Part shown: positions 8,172 to 17,768 of the stretch, piece by piece
How positions within the stretch are numbered: position 1 is the first letter of the stretch
Layout of the letters: every line of letters begins with the position of its first letter
Assembly (NCBI GenBank): GCA_038182865.1
Contig: CP116226.1
Coordinates: forward strand, 3,782,001-3,846,000
DNA: 64,000 bases
Origin: Microbacterium enclense
Lineage (GTDB): Bacteria > Actinomycetota > Actinomycetes > Actinomycetales > Microbacteriaceae
Direction of reading: 5' to 3'
Program-made: the position numbers and the translations under genes
Notes under the pieces: model-generated
Seen by the model: the letters and a program-made list of their open reading frames with translations, nothing else
Told to the model about the DNA's origin: nothing
Database searches by the model: none

Positions 8172-8621
8172 ATGGAACCATTCGACACGATCGACCGTCG
8201 CATCCTCGAACTGCTGCAGAACGACGGCAGACTGTCGGGGGCCGAGGTCGGCCGACGAATCGGTCTGTCGCAGCCTGCCGCGAGCGCACGTATCCTCCGG
8301 CTCGAGCGCGCGGGCGTCATCGCCGGCTACCGCGCCGTCATCGACCCGGCCGCCGTGGGGCTCGCCATTCATGCCGTCATCCGACTGCGCACCACGCACG
8401 CGCAGCTCGCCCCGGCCCGCGCGCTCGCCGAACGCCTCCCGGAAGTGACGTCGATGGTCCGCGTCACCGGTGAGGACTGTCTGCTGTTCGACGTCAACTG
8501 CCCCGATGCCGCGCGATTGGAAAAGGTGGTGGATGCCCTGGCGCGGTACGGGCCGGTGACGACGTCGCTCGTTCTCAGTACCTACCCGCAGAAGCCGCTG
8601 CTGCCCGCGAAGGAGGGGTGA
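8172..8621 (+). CDS. Lrp/AsnC family transcriptional regulator
   Basis: 149 residues: helix-turn-helix at about 5-55 (IDRRILELLQNDGRLSGAEVGRRIGLSQPAASARI) and a RAM ligand domain from about 65. GGAG lies upstream of the ATG. Distinct from the Lrp protein at 2665. Its nearest target is the divergent RBBP9-type hydrolase. Followed after 40 nt by a bidirectional terminator. Confidence 0.9.
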   Translation: MEPFDTIDRRILELLQNDGRLSGAEVGRRIGLSQPAASARILRLERAGVIAGYRAVIDPAAVGLAIHAVIRLRTTHAQLAPARALAERLPEVTSMVRVTGEDCLLFDVNCPDAARLEKVVDALARYGPVTTSLVLSTYPQKPLLPAKEG

Positions 8622-8660
8622 GGGGCGACCGCACCCGCATCGACCATCCCGGGAAACGCC

Positions 8661-8692
8661 GGAGCCCCCCGTCCCGAAGGACGAGGGGCTCC
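8661..8692. terminator. Intrinsic terminator between the Lrp gene and rpmE2
   Basis: GGAGCCCC (8661-8668) pairs with GGGGCTCC (8685-8692), extended by GTC/GAC inside. It lies between convergent genes and can serve both. Confidence 0.75.
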
Positions 8693-8712
8693 CGACGCGA
8701 GATCGCTGCGGA

Positions 8713-8964
8713 TCAACGACCGCCGAAGTTCTTGAAGCGCTGGTTGAACTTCTCGACGCGACCGGCGGAGTCCATGATGCGCTGCTTGCCCGTGTAGAAG
8801 GGGTGCGAAGCCGACGAGATCTCCACGTCGATGACGGGGTACTCCACGCCGTCGAGCTCGATCGTCTTGTCGCTCGAGACCGTCGAGCGCGTGAGGAACG
8901 TGTCGCCCGAACCGAGGTCGCGGAACACGACAGCCTTGTACGTGGGGTGGATGTCAGTCTTCAT
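8713..8964 (-). CDS. rpmE2: 50S ribosomal protein L31 type B
   Basis: 83 residues, [20 protein letters not shown] to the C-terminal block [14 protein letters not shown]. It has no CXXC zinc-binding pair, so it is the zinc-independent (C-minus, type B) form, which in many bacteria replaces zinc-bound L31 under zinc shortage through Zur. I see no clear Zur box. AGGACCTCCC precedes the ATG. A likely -10, TAGACT, lies on the minus strand at 9042-9047, giving a leader of about 70 nt. Confidence 0.95.
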   Translation of the reverse strand: MKTDIHPTYKAVVFRDLGSGDTFLTRSTVSSDKTIELDGVEYPVIDVEISSASHPFYTGKQRIMDSAGRVEKFNQRFKNFGGR

Positions 8965-9041
8965 GGGAGGTCCTTTGAGAAGTGGTGCCCTGGATTCTGC
9001 CAGGACGTCAAAGTCTGCGGCGCCGAAGGCACCAACGGGAG

Positions 9042-9047
9042 AGTCTA
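9042..9047 (-). promoter_or_regulatory. -10 element of rpmE2
   Basis: TAGACT on the minus strand, about 78 nt before the rpmE2 ATG. The leader between is unannotated and could carry ribosomal-protein autoregulation, though I see no defined fold. Confidence 0.4.
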
Positions 9048-9082
9048 CCAGGCCGAGCGGCGAGGCACGGTCACCCGTCGAC

Positions 9083-9865
9083 TCAGACCGCGCGAGCGGC
9101 GTATCGACCGGCGTCGTGCGTGAGGGTGATGTCGAGACCGAACGTCGCGGTGAGGTTCTCGGCGGTGAGCGCCTCGGCCAGGGGCCCGGATGCCACGACC
9201 TCCCCGTCGCGCAGCAGGAGCACGTGCGTGAACCCGACCGGGATCTCCTCCACGTGGTGCGTCACCATCACCATCGCGGGCGTCGTCGGGGCCTGCGCGT
9301 ACCCGGACAGCAGAGCCAGCAGTTCTTCACGCGCCCCGAGATCGAGGCTCGCCGTCGGCTCGTCGAGCAGCAGCAGTTCGGGGTCGGTCATGACGGCCCG
9401 CGCGATCTGCACGCGCTTCTGCTCGCCGTCGCTCAACGTGCCGAAGGTGCGGTCGGCGAGGTGGTCGAGCTTCCATTCGGCGAGCACTCGCAGCGCGCGG
9501 CGTTCGTCGATGTCGTCGTAGTCTTCGCGCCAGCGCCCGAGGACCGAGTAGGCAGCCGTCAGAACGACGTCGAGCACCGTCTCTTCCGGCGGAACACGAC
9601 GCGCCATCGCCGACGAGGCGAAGCCGATCCGGGGACGCAACTCGAACACGTCGGTGCGACCGAGCTGCTCGCCGAGGATGGTCACGGTGCCCGACGTGGG
9701 GTGCAGCAACGTGTCGGCGAGCTGCAGGACAGTCGTCTTGCCGGCGCCGTTGGGCCCGAGGACCACCCAGCGCTCGTCGTCGGCGACGGTCCAGTCGAGA
9801 TGGGACACGATGTCCCGCGCGTTCCGGCGGACGACGACGTCGGAGAACTCGAGAACCTGGGGCAT
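9083..9865 (-). CDS. Stand-alone ABC transporter ATP-binding protein
   Basis: 260-residue single nucleotide-binding domain. Walker A GPNGAGKT at about 37-44, signature [15 protein letters not shown] (LSDGE replaces LSGGQ), Walker [14 protein letters not shown] and the H-loop VTHHVEEIP. It resembles YlmA/ModF-type cytosolic ATPases, which often lack an adjacent permease, and no permease is present here. Partner and substrate are unknown. Same strand as glgA but separated by 74 nt. Confidence 0.88.
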   Translation of the reverse strand: MPQVLEFSDVVVRRNARDIVSHLDWTVADDERWVVLGPNGAGKTTVLQLADTLLHPTSGTVTILGEQLGRTDVFELRPRIGFASSAMARRVPPEETVLDVVLTAAYSVLGRWREDYDDIDERRALRVLAEWKLDHLADRTFGTLSDGEQKRVQIARAVMTDPELLLLDEPTASLDLGAREELLALLSGYAQAPTTPAMVMVTHHVEEIPVGFTHVLLLRDGEVVASGPLAEALTAENLTATFGLDITLTHDAGRYAARAV

Positions 9866-9939
9866 GGATCTAGCCTACTGGCCCCTACCGGAGCGACCGG
9901 ATGCCACGCGGCCCGCGGTGCAGAGCCGGCTCGCGCGCG

Positions 9940-11130
9940 CTACGCGCCGGCGACCTCGGCATACAGCGCTGCCGTCGTCTGCGCGATCGCCCCCCAGCTG
10001 AAGTCATCGATGGCGCGCTGCCGACCGGCCTCCCCGTAGGCGCGGGCCGTCTCGGCATCCGCCACCACCTCGGTGAGCACCCGGGCCAGATCGTCCACGA
10101 AGCGCTCGGGATCCACGGGAGTGCCCGTGCCGTCCTGCACTTGTTCGATGGGGACGAGGCGACCGGTCACGCCGTCGACGACGACCTCCGGGATTCCCCC
10201 GGTCGCTGTTCCCACGACCGCGGCTCCGCACGCCATCGCCTCGAGGTTGACGATGCCGAGGGGCTCGTACACCGACGGGCAGACGAAGGTCGTCGCGGCC
10301 GTGAGGATCGCGCACAGTTCGTGGCGTGGCAGCAGGCGGTCGATCCACACGACGCCGTCGCGCGTCGCCTGGAGGCCGCGCACGAGCTCCTCGACCTCGG
10401 CCATGATCTGCGGGGTGTCGGGCGCCCCGGCGCACAGGATGAGCTGCACCTCCGGGGGCAGCTGCTCCGCGGCGCGCAGGAGATACGGCAGGCCCTTCTG
10501 CCGGGTGATGCGCCCCACGAAGACCACGGACGGCCGCGACGGATCGATCCCCTGCGCCGCCAGGAACGCGTCATCCGACACCGGATGCCATGCCTCGGTA
10601 TCGATGCCGTTGTAGATGACGCGCACCTTCGCGGGGTCGAGCGAGGGGTAGCTGCGCAGGATGTCGTCACGCATCCCCGAGCTCACCGCGACCACCGCCG
10701 CGGCTCCTTCGTATGCCGTCTTCTCGATGTAGCTCGACACGGCGTAGCCGCCCCCGAGCTGCTCGGCCTTCCAGGGCCGGAGCGGCTCCAGGCTGTGCGC
10801 GGTGACGACATGCGGGATGCCGTGGAGAAGGGATGCCAGGTGCCCGGCGAAGTTGGCGTACCACGTGTGCGAGTGCACGACGTCGGCCCCGGCGACGTCG
10901 GACACGATCTCGAGATCGGTGCCCAGGGTCTGGATCGCGCCGTTCGCGGAAGCGAGTTCCGCGGGGACCCCGTACGAGGTGGTGTCGGCCTCGTCGCGGG
11001 CGGCACCGAAGGCGCGCACCTGCACCTCGGTGCCCTCGGCGCGCAGTGCTTTCACGAGTTCGGTGGCGTGGACCCCGGCTCCCCCGTAGATCTCCGGCGG
11101 GTATTCCTTGGTCACGATGTCGACGCGCAT
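9940..11130 (-). CDS. glgA: Glycogen synthase / GT4 glucosyltransferase, actinobacterial GlgA (GlgM) type
   Basis: 396-residue GT4 enzyme. N-terminal Rossmann domain starts VDIVTKEYPPEIYGGAGVH; the C-terminal domain has FVGRITRQKGLPYLLRA and the nucleotide-sugar E-X7-E motif VYEPLGIVNLEAMACG. Actinobacterial homologues are annotated as glycogen synthases, and the mycobacterial one (GlgM) makes maltose-1-phosphate from ADP-glucose and glucose-1-phosphate. Divergent from glgC, which supplies ADP-glucose, with 76 nt between starts. TACGGT on the minus strand at 11138-11143, 7 nt before ATG, suggests a leaderless mRNA. Confidence 0.93.
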   Translation of the reverse strand: MRVDIVTKEYPPEIYGGAGVHATELVKALRAEGTEVQVRAFGAARDEADTTSYGVPAELASANGAIQTLGTDLEIVSDVAGADVVHSHTWYANFAGHLASLLHGIPHVVTAHSLEPLRPWKAEQLGGGYAVSSYIEKTAYEGAAAVVAVSSGMRDDILRSYPSLDPAKVRVIYNGIDTEAWHPVSDDAFLAAQGIDPSRPSVVFVGRITRQKGLPYLLRAAEQLPPEVQLILCAGAPDTPQIMAEVEELVRGLQATRDGVVWIDRLLPRHELCAILTAATTFVCPSVYEPLGIVNLEAMACGAAVVGTATGGIPEVVVDGVTGRLVPIEQVQDGTGTPVDPERFVDDLARVLTEVVADAETARAYGEAGRQRAIDDFSWGAIAQTTAALYAEVAGA

Positions 11131-11137
11131 GAGACGA

Positions 11138-11200
11138 ACCGTAGTACAGCGAAAGGCGCGCCGCGCGCGTGTATCCGCAACCCCGTGAGACCCCTAGTGT
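11138..11200. promoter_or_regulatory. Divergent glgA/glgC promoter region
   Basis: Minus-strand -10 TACGGT (11138-11143), 7 nt before glgA ATG; plus-strand -10 TAGTGT (11195-11200), 6 nt before glgC ATG. Both have the leaderless layout. Confidence 0.5.
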
Positions 11201-11206
11201 GGTGCC

Positions 11207-12451
11207 ATGCCTGCAGCGCCGAAGGTCTTCGGAATCATCCTCGCCGGTGGCGAGGGAAAGCGTCTCATGCCCCTCACGGCCGACCGCGCGAAACCGGCCG
11301 TGCCGTTCGGGGGCCAGTACCGCCTGATCGACTTCGCGATCTCGAACCTCATCAACTCCGGACTCCGACAGCTCGTCGTCCTGACGCAGTACAAGTCGCA
11401 CAGCCTCGACCGCCACATCTCGCAGACGTGGCGTATGTCGCCGATGCTGGGCGCGTACGTGGCATCCGTCCCCGCACAGCAGCGTCTCGGGAAGCGCTGG
11501 TTCTCCGGCTCCGCCGATGCGATCCTGCAGTCGATGAACCTCATCCGCGATGAGAAGCCCGACATCGTCGTCGTCATCGGCGCCGACCACGTCTATCGCA
11601 TGGACTTCAAGCAGATGCTCGACGCGCACATCGCCTCCGACGCGCGCGCCACGGTCGCCGGCATCCGACAGCCCATCGCCCTCGCCAACCAGTTCGGCGT
11701 CATCGACACCGACCCGACCGACCCCACGAAGATCCGCGAGTTCCTCGAGAAGCCGCAGAACCCCACGGGCCTGGTCGACGCGCCGCACGAAGTCCTCGCC
11801 TCGATGGGCAACTACATCTTCGACGCCGACGCCCTCGTCGAGGCCGTCACGCACGACGGCGAACTGCCGACCTCGGCACACGACATGGGCGGCGACATCG
11901 TCCCCTACTTCGTCAACCGCGGCGAAGCGGCGGTGTACGACTTCCAGCGCAACGACGTGCCCGGCTCGACCCCGCGCGACCAGTCGTACTGGCGCGACGT
12001 CGGCACGATCGAGTCGTTCTACGACGCCCACATGGACCTGATCTCGACCCTGCCCATCTTCAACCTCTACAACACCGACTGGCCGATCTACTCGCAGACG
12101 TTCAACGCCCCTCCCGCGAAGTTCGTCCGCGACTCGGTCGGGCGCATCGGCAACGCGATCGACTCGATCGTGTCGCTCGGCTCGGTGCTGTCGGGGACGC
12201 ACCTCGAGCGCAGCGTCGTCGGGCCGTGGGCCCTCGCCGGTGGCGGATCGACGATCACCGACTCGGTGCTCTTCGACAGCGTGCAGGTCGGTGCGGGTGC
12301 CCGCATCCACCGGGCGATCCTCGACAAGAACGTCGTGCTCGAGCCCGGCGCCACGATCGGCGTCGACCGCGAGCGCGACCTCGCGCGCGGCTTCACCGTG
12401 ACGGAGACGGGAATCACCGTCGTGGGCAAGGACGCGCACGTCCACGCCTGA
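11207..12451 (+). CDS. glgC: Glucose-1-phosphate adenylyltransferase
   Basis: 414 residues, making ADP-glucose from ATP and glucose-1-phosphate, the committed step of glycogen and maltose-1-phosphate synthesis. Nucleotidyltransferase motif [13 protein letters not shown], then [15 protein letters not shown]; the C-terminal left-handed beta-helix (about 300-410) has hexapeptide character ([19 protein letters not shown]). Full length. Divergent from glgA; ends at a strong bidirectional hairpin. Confidence 0.96.
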   Translation: MPAAPKVFGIILAGGEGKRLMPLTADRAKPAVPFGGQYRLIDFAISNLINSGLRQLVVLTQYKSHSLDRHISQTWRMSPMLGAYVASVPAQQRLGKRWFSGSADAILQSMNLIRDEKPDIVVVIGADHVYRMDFKQMLDAHIASDARATVAGIRQPIALANQFGVIDTDPTDPTKIREFLEKPQNPTGLVDAPHEVLASMGNYIFDADALVEAVTHDGELPTSAHDMGGDIVPYFVNRGEAAVYDFQRNDVPGSTPRDQSYWRDVGTIESFYDAHMDLISTLPIFNLYNTDWPIYSQTFNAPPAKFVRDSVGRIGNAIDSIVSLGSVLSGTHLERSVVGPWALAGGGSTITDSVLFDSVQVGAGARIHRAILDKNVVLEPGATIGVDRERDLARGFTVTETGITVVGKDAHVHA

Positions 12452-12460
12452 CCCGGATAC

Positions 12461-12499
12461 CGGACGGGGCGGTGACCGTAATGGTCACCGCCCCGTCCG
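12461..12499. terminator. Bidirectional terminator between glgC and the luxS operon
   Basis: A 17-bp perfect stem (12461-12477 with 12483-12499) closes a 5-nt loop. It sits between the convergent ends of glgC and the SDR gene. Confidence 0.85.
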
Positions 12500-12516
12500 C
12501 GTCCGACGCACGCTCC

Positions 12517-13284
12517 TCAGTGCATGGTCATACCGCCGGTGACGTTGATCCCCTGGCCGGTCATGTACGACGACAGGTCGCTCGCGAGGAACAACGCCAC
12601 CCCGGCGACGTCCTGCGGGGTGCCCGTGCGCCCCAGCGGCACCTGCGAGCGGTCCTCGGCCTCGATATCGGCGACCGTCAGACCGCGCAGTTCCGCTCCC
12701 TCGCGACGCTCGCGGTGCTTCATCCGCGTCTCGATGATGCCGGGGCAGATGGCGTTGACCCGGATCTGCTCGCGGGCGAGCTCGGTCGCGAAGCTCTTGG
12801 TCACACCGAGCACGGCGTGCTTCGACGCGACGTACGCGGTCATCCCGCGGTAACCGTTCTTCCCGGCCTGGGACGCGATCAGGATGATGCTGCCCGGTCG
12901 CCCGACCCGGCGAAGTCCGCGAGCGACGTGCTTGGCGACCAGGAAGGATCCCTTCGCGTTCACGTCGAGATTGAGGTCCCACTCCGCCTCGGTGGTGTCG
13001 ACGCCGAAAGCCATCGTCGACGTGCCGGCGGCGTGCACGAGGACGTCGACGGCACCGAGCTCGCGCTCGATCTCACCGACCACGTGCTCGACCTCGGTCT
13101 CGTTCGTGACGTCGAGGCGGACGTGTCCGCCGGCGCCGTCGCGCTCCAGGGGACCTGCTGCGTACGCGGTGTCGGCGCGGACGACCACGGCGCCCTCCCG
13201 CGAGAAGGCGTCCGCGACCCCGTCGCCGATGCCGTTGGCTCCCCCGGTGACGAGGACGACGCGCCCCCGCAGCTCGTCGAACAT
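12517..13284 (-). CDS. Short-chain dehydrogenase/reductase (SDR), last gene of the luxS-met operon
   Basis: 255-residue classical SDR. Cofactor motif TGGANGIG (13-20), Asn110, Ser138, and YVASK with Tyr151 and Lys155 complete the catalytic tetrad. PGIIETRM follows. The ATG at 13284 shares one base with the stop of luxS, so the two are coupled. Substrate is unknown. Because LuxS releases 4,5-dihydroxy-2,3-pentanedione, a dicarbonyl-containing sugar-like product, reduction of that compound or a derivative is a reasonable hypothesis, but the sequence does not prove it. Confidence 0.88.
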   Translation of the reverse strand: MFDELRGRVVLVTGGANGIGDGVADAFSREGAVVVRADTAYAAGPLERDGAGGHVRLDVTNETEVEHVVGEIERELGAVDVLVHAAGTSTMAFGVDTTEAEWDLNLDVNAKGSFLVAKHVARGLRRVGRPGSIILIASQAGKNGYRGMTAYVASKHAVLGVTKSFATELAREQIRVNAICPGIIETRMKHRERREGAELRGLTVADIEAEDRSQVPLGRTGTPQDVAGVALFLASDLSSYMTGQGINVTGGMTMH

Positions 13285-13757
13285 CAGACTCCGACGCGCT
13301 CGAAAGCATCGAGGCTGATGCCGCGCTCGAGGATGAGTGCCGACCATTCGCGTGCGCTGTGAAGGCTGTGGTCGCGGTAGTTGCCGCAGCTGATGGCGTC
13401 GACACCGGGAACGTCGTCCCAGGTCACGTCCTCGGCGATCGCGCGCAGGCTCTCACGGACGGCCGAGACCACGTCGGCGACCGCGGGCTCACCCCACACG
13501 ATCAGATGGAAACCGGTGCGGCATCCGAAGGGAGAGATGTCGATGACGCCCTCCAGTCGGTCGCGCACGAGGCTCGCCAGGAGGTGCTCGATGGTGTGCA
13601 GTCCGCCCGTGGGGATCTCGCCCTCGTTGGGCTGGACGAAGCGCAGGTCGAAGTTGGAGATGACGTCTCCGCGCGGACCGGTCTCGGTGCCGATGAGGCG
13701 CACATACGGTGCGCGGACGGCGGTGTGGTCCAGGGTGAAACTCTCGACATCGGCCAT
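13284..13757 (-). CDS. luxS: S-ribosylhomocysteine lyase
   Basis: 157 residues, the usual LuxS length. It splits S-ribosylhomocysteine into homocysteine and 4,5-dihydroxy-2,3-pentanedione (the AI-2 precursor). The Fe/Zn site is intact: His54 and His58 in [11 protein letters not shown] with Glu57, and Cys124 in SCGNYRDHS. The FGCRTGFHL block carries the catalytic Cys79, and substrate-binding His11 and Arg39 are present. ATG at 13757 follows AAAGGAAC. It lies 24 nt after the HcxA-like gene and overlaps the SDR start. No S-adenosylhomocysteine nucleosidase gene is in the window; one would be needed upstream. Confidence 0.96.
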   Translation of the reverse strand: MADVESFTLDHTAVRAPYVRLIGTETGPRGDVISNFDLRFVQPNEGEIPTGGLHTIEHLLASLVRDRLEGVIDISPFGCRTGFHLIVWGEPAVADVVSAVRESLRAIAEDVTWDDVPGVDAISCGNYRDHSLHSAREWSALILERGISLDAFERVGV

Positions 13758-13781
13758 GGGGGTTCCTTTCTTCGGGGGGCG

Positions 13782-14888
13782 TCAGCGTCCGACGACGGCG
13801 ACGCGATCCAGGGGGGCGGCCCAGTCCTCGACCGCGGCCAGGGCCGCGGCGAGAGCGCGCGGGTGCGCGAGGGCGCCGAGCGCGTGGGCGCTCGAGTGCG
13901 GGGACAGGGCTGTCTCCGCGATGATCTCATGCGCCTCGACCCGGTCGGGTGCGATACCCAGATCGGCGAGGCATCGCGGAAGACCGAGGTCGGCGTACAC
14001 CGGCGCGTAGGCATCCAGTTCGTCGAAGCGTTTTTCGGCGGCGAGTTGGACCAGGATGCCGTAGGCCACCTTCACCCCGTGGAGGTCGTCGACGGTCTCG
14101 GGAAGCGCACTGAGACCATCCGACACCGGGTGGGCCAGGGTTGCGCTGCCGGAGGCGCCGCCAAAGCCACCGACGAGTCCGGCGGTGGCGACGCCCGCCT
14201 CGGCCACGCGTCGCGCCGACGCGGACGGGCGGCCGGCGCGGAGATCGGCGACCGCGGCGGCGGCGTGCTCCAGCACGGTGTCGCGGCAGACCTCCGCTTG
14301 CATGAGGCCCAGCTCGGTCAACAGGGAGCGGTCCGCGGTCTCGAACGCGGCGCGCGTCTCGACCCACTTCGCGAGCGTGTCGGCGATACCCGAGACGAAG
14401 TACTCCACCGGGCCGCTGAGCAGCAGGTCGGGTTCGAGAGCCACCGAGCGCGTGGTGTGCTCCCAGACGGTGTGACCGAGGTGACGATGGTCGTCGTCGT
14501 AGAAGACGCTCAGCGGCGACCACGCCGCGCACGTGCTCGCGAGGGTCGGGACGAGGTGCACGGGGAGCCCCGCGGCCGCACCCAGCGCCTTCGCGGTGTC
14601 GAGAACCTTTCCCCCACCGACGCCGATCACCACGTCGGCCCCGTCACGTTCGGCTCGCGTCCGGAGACGTTCGACCTCCCCGGGCGAGCACTCGCCGCCG
14701 AACAGTGCCTCGATGGAGCCCGCGGGCAGGGTGCTCAGCGACGATGCGGCCGCGGCACGTGCGCGGCGTCCGGAAAGCACGAACGGTCGCGCGGATCCGT
14801 CGGCGACGACGCCCGCGAGCAGCGTCGCGACGGCACCCTCGCCGTGGATGACGACCTGCGGTGCCGGGCGAAGACGGACGGCGCTCAC
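13782..14888 (-). CDS. Iron-containing alcohol dehydrogenase family, HcxA (YbdH)-like 2-oxoacid reductase
   Basis: 368 residues, GldA/iron-ADH fold. The blocks VVIGVGGGKVLDTAKALG, PTLASTCAAWSPLSVFY, GIADTLAKW and DDLHGVKVAYGILVQ align by eye with E. coli HcxA (YbdH), a hydroxycarboxylate dehydrogenase acting on 2-oxobutyrate and 4-methylthio-2-oxobutyrate. In E. coli ybdH neighbours ybdL, a methionine-specific aminotransferase; here too an aminotransferase gene is directly upstream. Likely role: interconversion of methionine-derived keto and hydroxy acids. GTG start overlaps the aminotransferase stop by 4 nt (GTGA). Confidence 0.85.
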   Translation of the reverse strand: MSAVRLRPAPQVVIHGEGAVATLLAGVVADGSARPFVLSGRRARAAAASSLSTLPAGSIEALFGGECSPGEVERLRTRAERDGADVVIGVGGGKVLDTAKALGAAAGLPVHLVPTLASTCAAWSPLSVFYDDDHRHLGHTVWEHTTRSVALEPDLLLSGPVEYFVSGIADTLAKWVETRAAFETADRSLLTELGLMQAEVCRDTVLEHAAAAVADLRAGRPSASARRVAEAGVATAGLVGGFGGASGSATLAHPVSDGLSALPETVDDLHGVKVAYGILVQLAAEKRFDELDAYAPVYADLGLPRCLADLGIAPDRVEAHEIIAETALSPHSSAHALGALAHPRALAAALAAVEDWAAPLDRVAVVGR

Positions 14889-16057
14889 GACGCGCCTCCC
14901 AACCGGGCGACGGCTCGCCGCAGCGTGTCCTCGTCCTGCACCAGCCCCAGCCGGACGAAGCCCGTCCCGCGTGGCCCGAAGCCGCTACCGGGAGCCAGGG
15001 CGACACCGTGATCGAGGAGCGCTGTCCGCGCGAAGGCGATGTCGTCGACGCCGCCGGGGACGCGAGTCCAGACGAAGAAGGCCCCCTCCGGCGCGGCGAC
15101 CTCCCAGCCGAGACCGCGGAGGCCGTCGACCACGACGTCGCGGCGGCGGCGGTACAGCTCGACGAGTTCGGCCGCGGCATCCTGAGAACCGTCCAACGCA
15201 GCGGCGGCGGCATCATGGGTGGCTCCGAAGACAGTGCTGAAGGCCTCGGCCTGGTAAGCGCGCATGGCGGCGATCGCCGCGGCGTCGCCGACCGCGTACC
15301 CGAATCGCCACCCGGCCATGTTGTACGTCTTCGAGAGCGTGGAGATCTCCACGGTGGTCTCGCGCGAGCCGGCGACGGTGAGCGCCGAGAGCGGTCGCCC
15401 GCCCTCGAAACCCAGTGACGAATAGGCGAAGTCGTGCACGAACAACGATCCCGTGGCGTCGGCGACGTCCACGGCCTCCGGGAACGTCTCCGGTCGGGCG
15501 ACGGCTCCGGTGGGGTTGTGGGGATAGTTCAGCAGGAGCACGGCGGCATCGGCCCGATCGGTCGGCGTCAGCGCGGCCCACTCGGGCTGATACCCCCGAT
15601 CGGCACGCAGCGGGAGCTCCACGACACGGGCACCCGCGAGCGCGGCCAACGACCGATACGCCGGGTACCCCGGATCGGGGACGACGACCGCGGATCCCGG
15701 ATCGGCGATGGCGAGCACGGATGCGACGAGAGCCTCGTGCGATCCATGGAAGACCGCGACCTCGGCATCCGGATCGATGTCGACGCCGTGATCCTCGCGA
15801 TACCGTCGCGCGATCGCGGCGGTCAGCGCGGGGCGGCCGGCGAACCCCGGGTAGCCGTGATTGCGGCGATCGGCGACCGCGTTCTGCATCGCCGCGACGA
15901 TGTGGGCCGGGGTGGGCTGGTCGGGGCTGCCCTTGGAAAGGTCGATGACGTCGACGCCGGCCGCGCGGGCCGCCGCGATCGCGGCATCCATCCCGCTGAA
16001 GAAGTTGCCGGGCAGCAGGGAGAGGCGCGCGGCCCCGCGGCGCGTGCGGACGCTCAC
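14885..16057 (-). CDS. PLP-dependent class I/II aminotransferase (probable methionine/2-oxoacid aminotransferase)
   Basis: 390 residues from a GTG that overlaps the metI stop by 4 nt. Fold type I features: NPTG at 181-184, HDFAYSSLGFEG, and the PLP Lys243 in STLSKTYNMAGWRFGY. The N-terminal LSKGSPDQPTPAHIV block is like PatA/MtnE-type enzymes. Placement between the methionine importer and an HcxA-like keto-acid reductase suggests transamination of methionine or an analogue to its keto acid. Aromatic or glutamine substrates remain possible. Confidence 0.88.
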   Translation of the reverse strand: MSVRTRRGAARLSLLPGNFFSGMDAAIAAARAAGVDVIDLSKGSPDQPTPAHIVAAMQNAVADRRNHGYPGFAGRPALTAAIARRYREDHGVDIDPDAEVAVFHGSHEALVASVLAIADPGSAVVVPDPGYPAYRSLAALAGARVVELPLRADRGYQPEWAALTPTDRADAAVLLLNYPHNPTGAVARPETFPEAVDVADATGSLFVHDFAYSSLGFEGGRPLSALTVAGSRETTVEISTLSKTYNMAGWRFGYAVGDAAAIAAMRAYQAEAFSTVFGATHDAAAAALDGSQDAAAELVELYRRRRDVVVDGLRGLGWEVAAPEGAFFVWTRVPGGVDDIAFARTALLDHGVALAPGSGFGPRGTGFVRLGLVQDEDTLRRAVARLGGAS

Positions 16058-16716
16058 CGGCGCCGCACCCGTCGAGCGAGCCCGGTACCGACCGCCTGGA
16101 TCACCTGGACGATCACGATCAGGCTCAGCACGGTGACGAGCATGGCGAACCCGTCGAACCGCTGATACCCGTACGAGATCGCGAGGTCTCCGATTCCGCC
16201 ACCGCCGACGACGCCGGCCATCGCCGAGGCGTCGATGAGGCCGATGGTCGCCGTCGTGAGGGCGAGGATGAGAGAACCGCGGGCCTCGGGCAGGAGGAAC
16301 CGCACGAAGATCTGCCACGGGGTGGCTCCCATGGAGCGGGCCGCTTCCACGATGCCCGAGGGCACCTCGAGCAGCGAGTTCTCGACCAGTCGACCGATGT
16401 ACGGGGCGATCATGACGGTCAGCGGCACGATCGCGGCCGCCGGACCGATCGACGTACCGACCACGAAACGCGTGAACGGCACGATCGCGACGAGCAGGAT
16501 GATGAACGGCAGCGACCGGATGACGTTGACGATGGTCGTGAGCACGACGGACACGACACGGTTGGGCAGGATGCCCCCGGGACGCGTGACGACGAGAGCT
16601 GTGCCGATCAGCAGGCCGAGGATCGAGCCGAGGAAGAGCGCGACCCCGACCATGTAGAAGGTGACCCCGAGTTCGCGGAGGAACTGGTCACCGGTGATGA
16701 GGGTGAAGTCCTTCAT
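16054..16716 (-). CDS. metI: Methionine ABC transporter permease
   Basis: 220-residue inner-membrane permease with five to six hydrophobic segments and the EAA-type cytoplasmic loop at EAARSMGATPWQIF. It pairs with the MetN ATPase to import methionine (often D-isomers too). The C-terminus ends ARRVRRR. ATG at 16716 overlaps the metN stop (ATGA) and its own stop overlaps the aminotransferase start. Confidence 0.95.
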   Translation of the reverse strand: MKDFTLITGDQFLRELGVTFYMVGVALFLGSILGLLIGTALVVTRPGGILPNRVVSVVLTTIVNVIRSLPFIILLVAIVPFTRFVVGTSIGPAAAIVPLTVMIAPYIGRLVENSLLEVPSGIVEAARSMGATPWQIFVRFLLPEARGSLILALTTATIGLIDASAMAGVVGGGGIGDLAISYGYQRFDGFAMLVTVLSLIVIVQVIQAVGTGLARRVRRR

Positions 16717-17768
16717 ACCCGTTCCACCTCCCGGACGTCGACGACGTGCTCGGCGAGGTAGGCCCGGGCGGCGGCGACGCGTTCGGCGGGACCGTCGATC
16801 TGGATGACGAGCTGACCGACCGTGTGCTCCTGGATCTGGGTCATGTCGGCGTGCAGGATGTTCACCTCGACCCCGATGCGGGCGATGAGCGTGGAGATGA
16901 GGGGCTGCGTCACCTCGTCGTCGACGAGCGACAGGCGCCACACCTCCCCCGTGCCCAGGTGCGCGCGGACGGCCGCAGGGATGTCGACGGGGATGATCGT
17001 GCTCACGAACGACGCCGCCACCTCGCTCTGCGGGCGGACGAACACGTCGAGCACATCGCCTCGTTCGACGACACGGCCGCCGGCCATGACAGCGACCTCG
17101 TCGCACAGGTCTTTGATGACGTCCATCTCGTGGGTGACGAGGACGATCGTCGTGCGGTACTCGCGGTTGATGCGCCGCAGGAGCGCGATGATCTGTGCCG
17201 TCGTGCTCGGGTCCAGGGCGCTCGTCGCCTCGTCGCAGAGCAGGACCGGCGGATTGCGCACGATCGCGCGGGCGATACCCACGCGCTGCTTCTGACCGCC
17301 GGAGAGCTCGCCGGGGTGGTTGCCCGACTTCTCGGACAGGCCCACGAAGTCCAGCGCCTCCGCCGCGCGGGAGCGGGCCTCGGCGCGGCTCACGCCATCC
17401 AGACGCAGCGGCATCGCGACGTTGTCGAGCACGGTGATCGTCTCGAGCAGCTGGAACTGCTGGAAGATCATCCCCGTGCGCTTCTGCGCCGCGCGCAGGC
17501 CTTTGGTGTCCAGCGAGGCGAGGTCGATGCCGTCGAGCAGCACGCGACCCTCGGTCGGGCGCTCGAGGCCGTTCAGCAGGCGGATCAGTGTGCTCTTGCC
17601 CGCTCCGCTATGACCGATGACCCCGAAGATCCGCCCGCGGGCGACCTCGAGGTCGACGCCCTCGAGCGCGATCGTCGACCCGGCGCGGGACCGGAAGCTC
17701 TTGCCCACGCCCTCGAGGCGGACGACAGCGTCGCCCGCCCCGGAGGGACCGATGTCTGCGGGGCTCAC
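16713..17768 (-). CDS. metN: Methionine ABC transporter ATP-binding protein
   Basis: 351 residues. Walker A GHSGAGKST at 52-60, signature LSGGQKQRVGIARAI, Walker B LLCDEATSALD, and a C-terminal NIL domain (about 270-345) that binds methionine and inhibits the transporter when the cytosolic pool is full. The GTG start is set by a 4-nt overlap with the metQ stop; in-frame sequence upstream belongs to metQ in another frame. Confidence 0.95.
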   Translation of the reverse strand: MSPADIGPSGAGDAVVRLEGVGKSFRSRAGSTIALEGVDLEVARGRIFGVIGHSGAGKSTLIRLLNGLERPTEGRVLLDGIDLASLDTKGLRAAQKRTGMIFQQFQLLETITVLDNVAMPLRLDGVSRAEARSRAAEALDFVGLSEKSGNHPGELSGGQKQRVGIARAIVRNPPVLLCDEATSALDPSTTAQIIALLRRINREYRTTIVLVTHEMDVIKDLCDEVAVMAGGRVVERGDVLDVFVRPQSEVAASFVSTIIPVDIPAAVRAHLGTGEVWRLSLVDDEVTQPLISTLIARIGVEVNILHADMTQIQEHTVGQLVIQIDGPAERVAAARAYLAEHVVDVREVERV

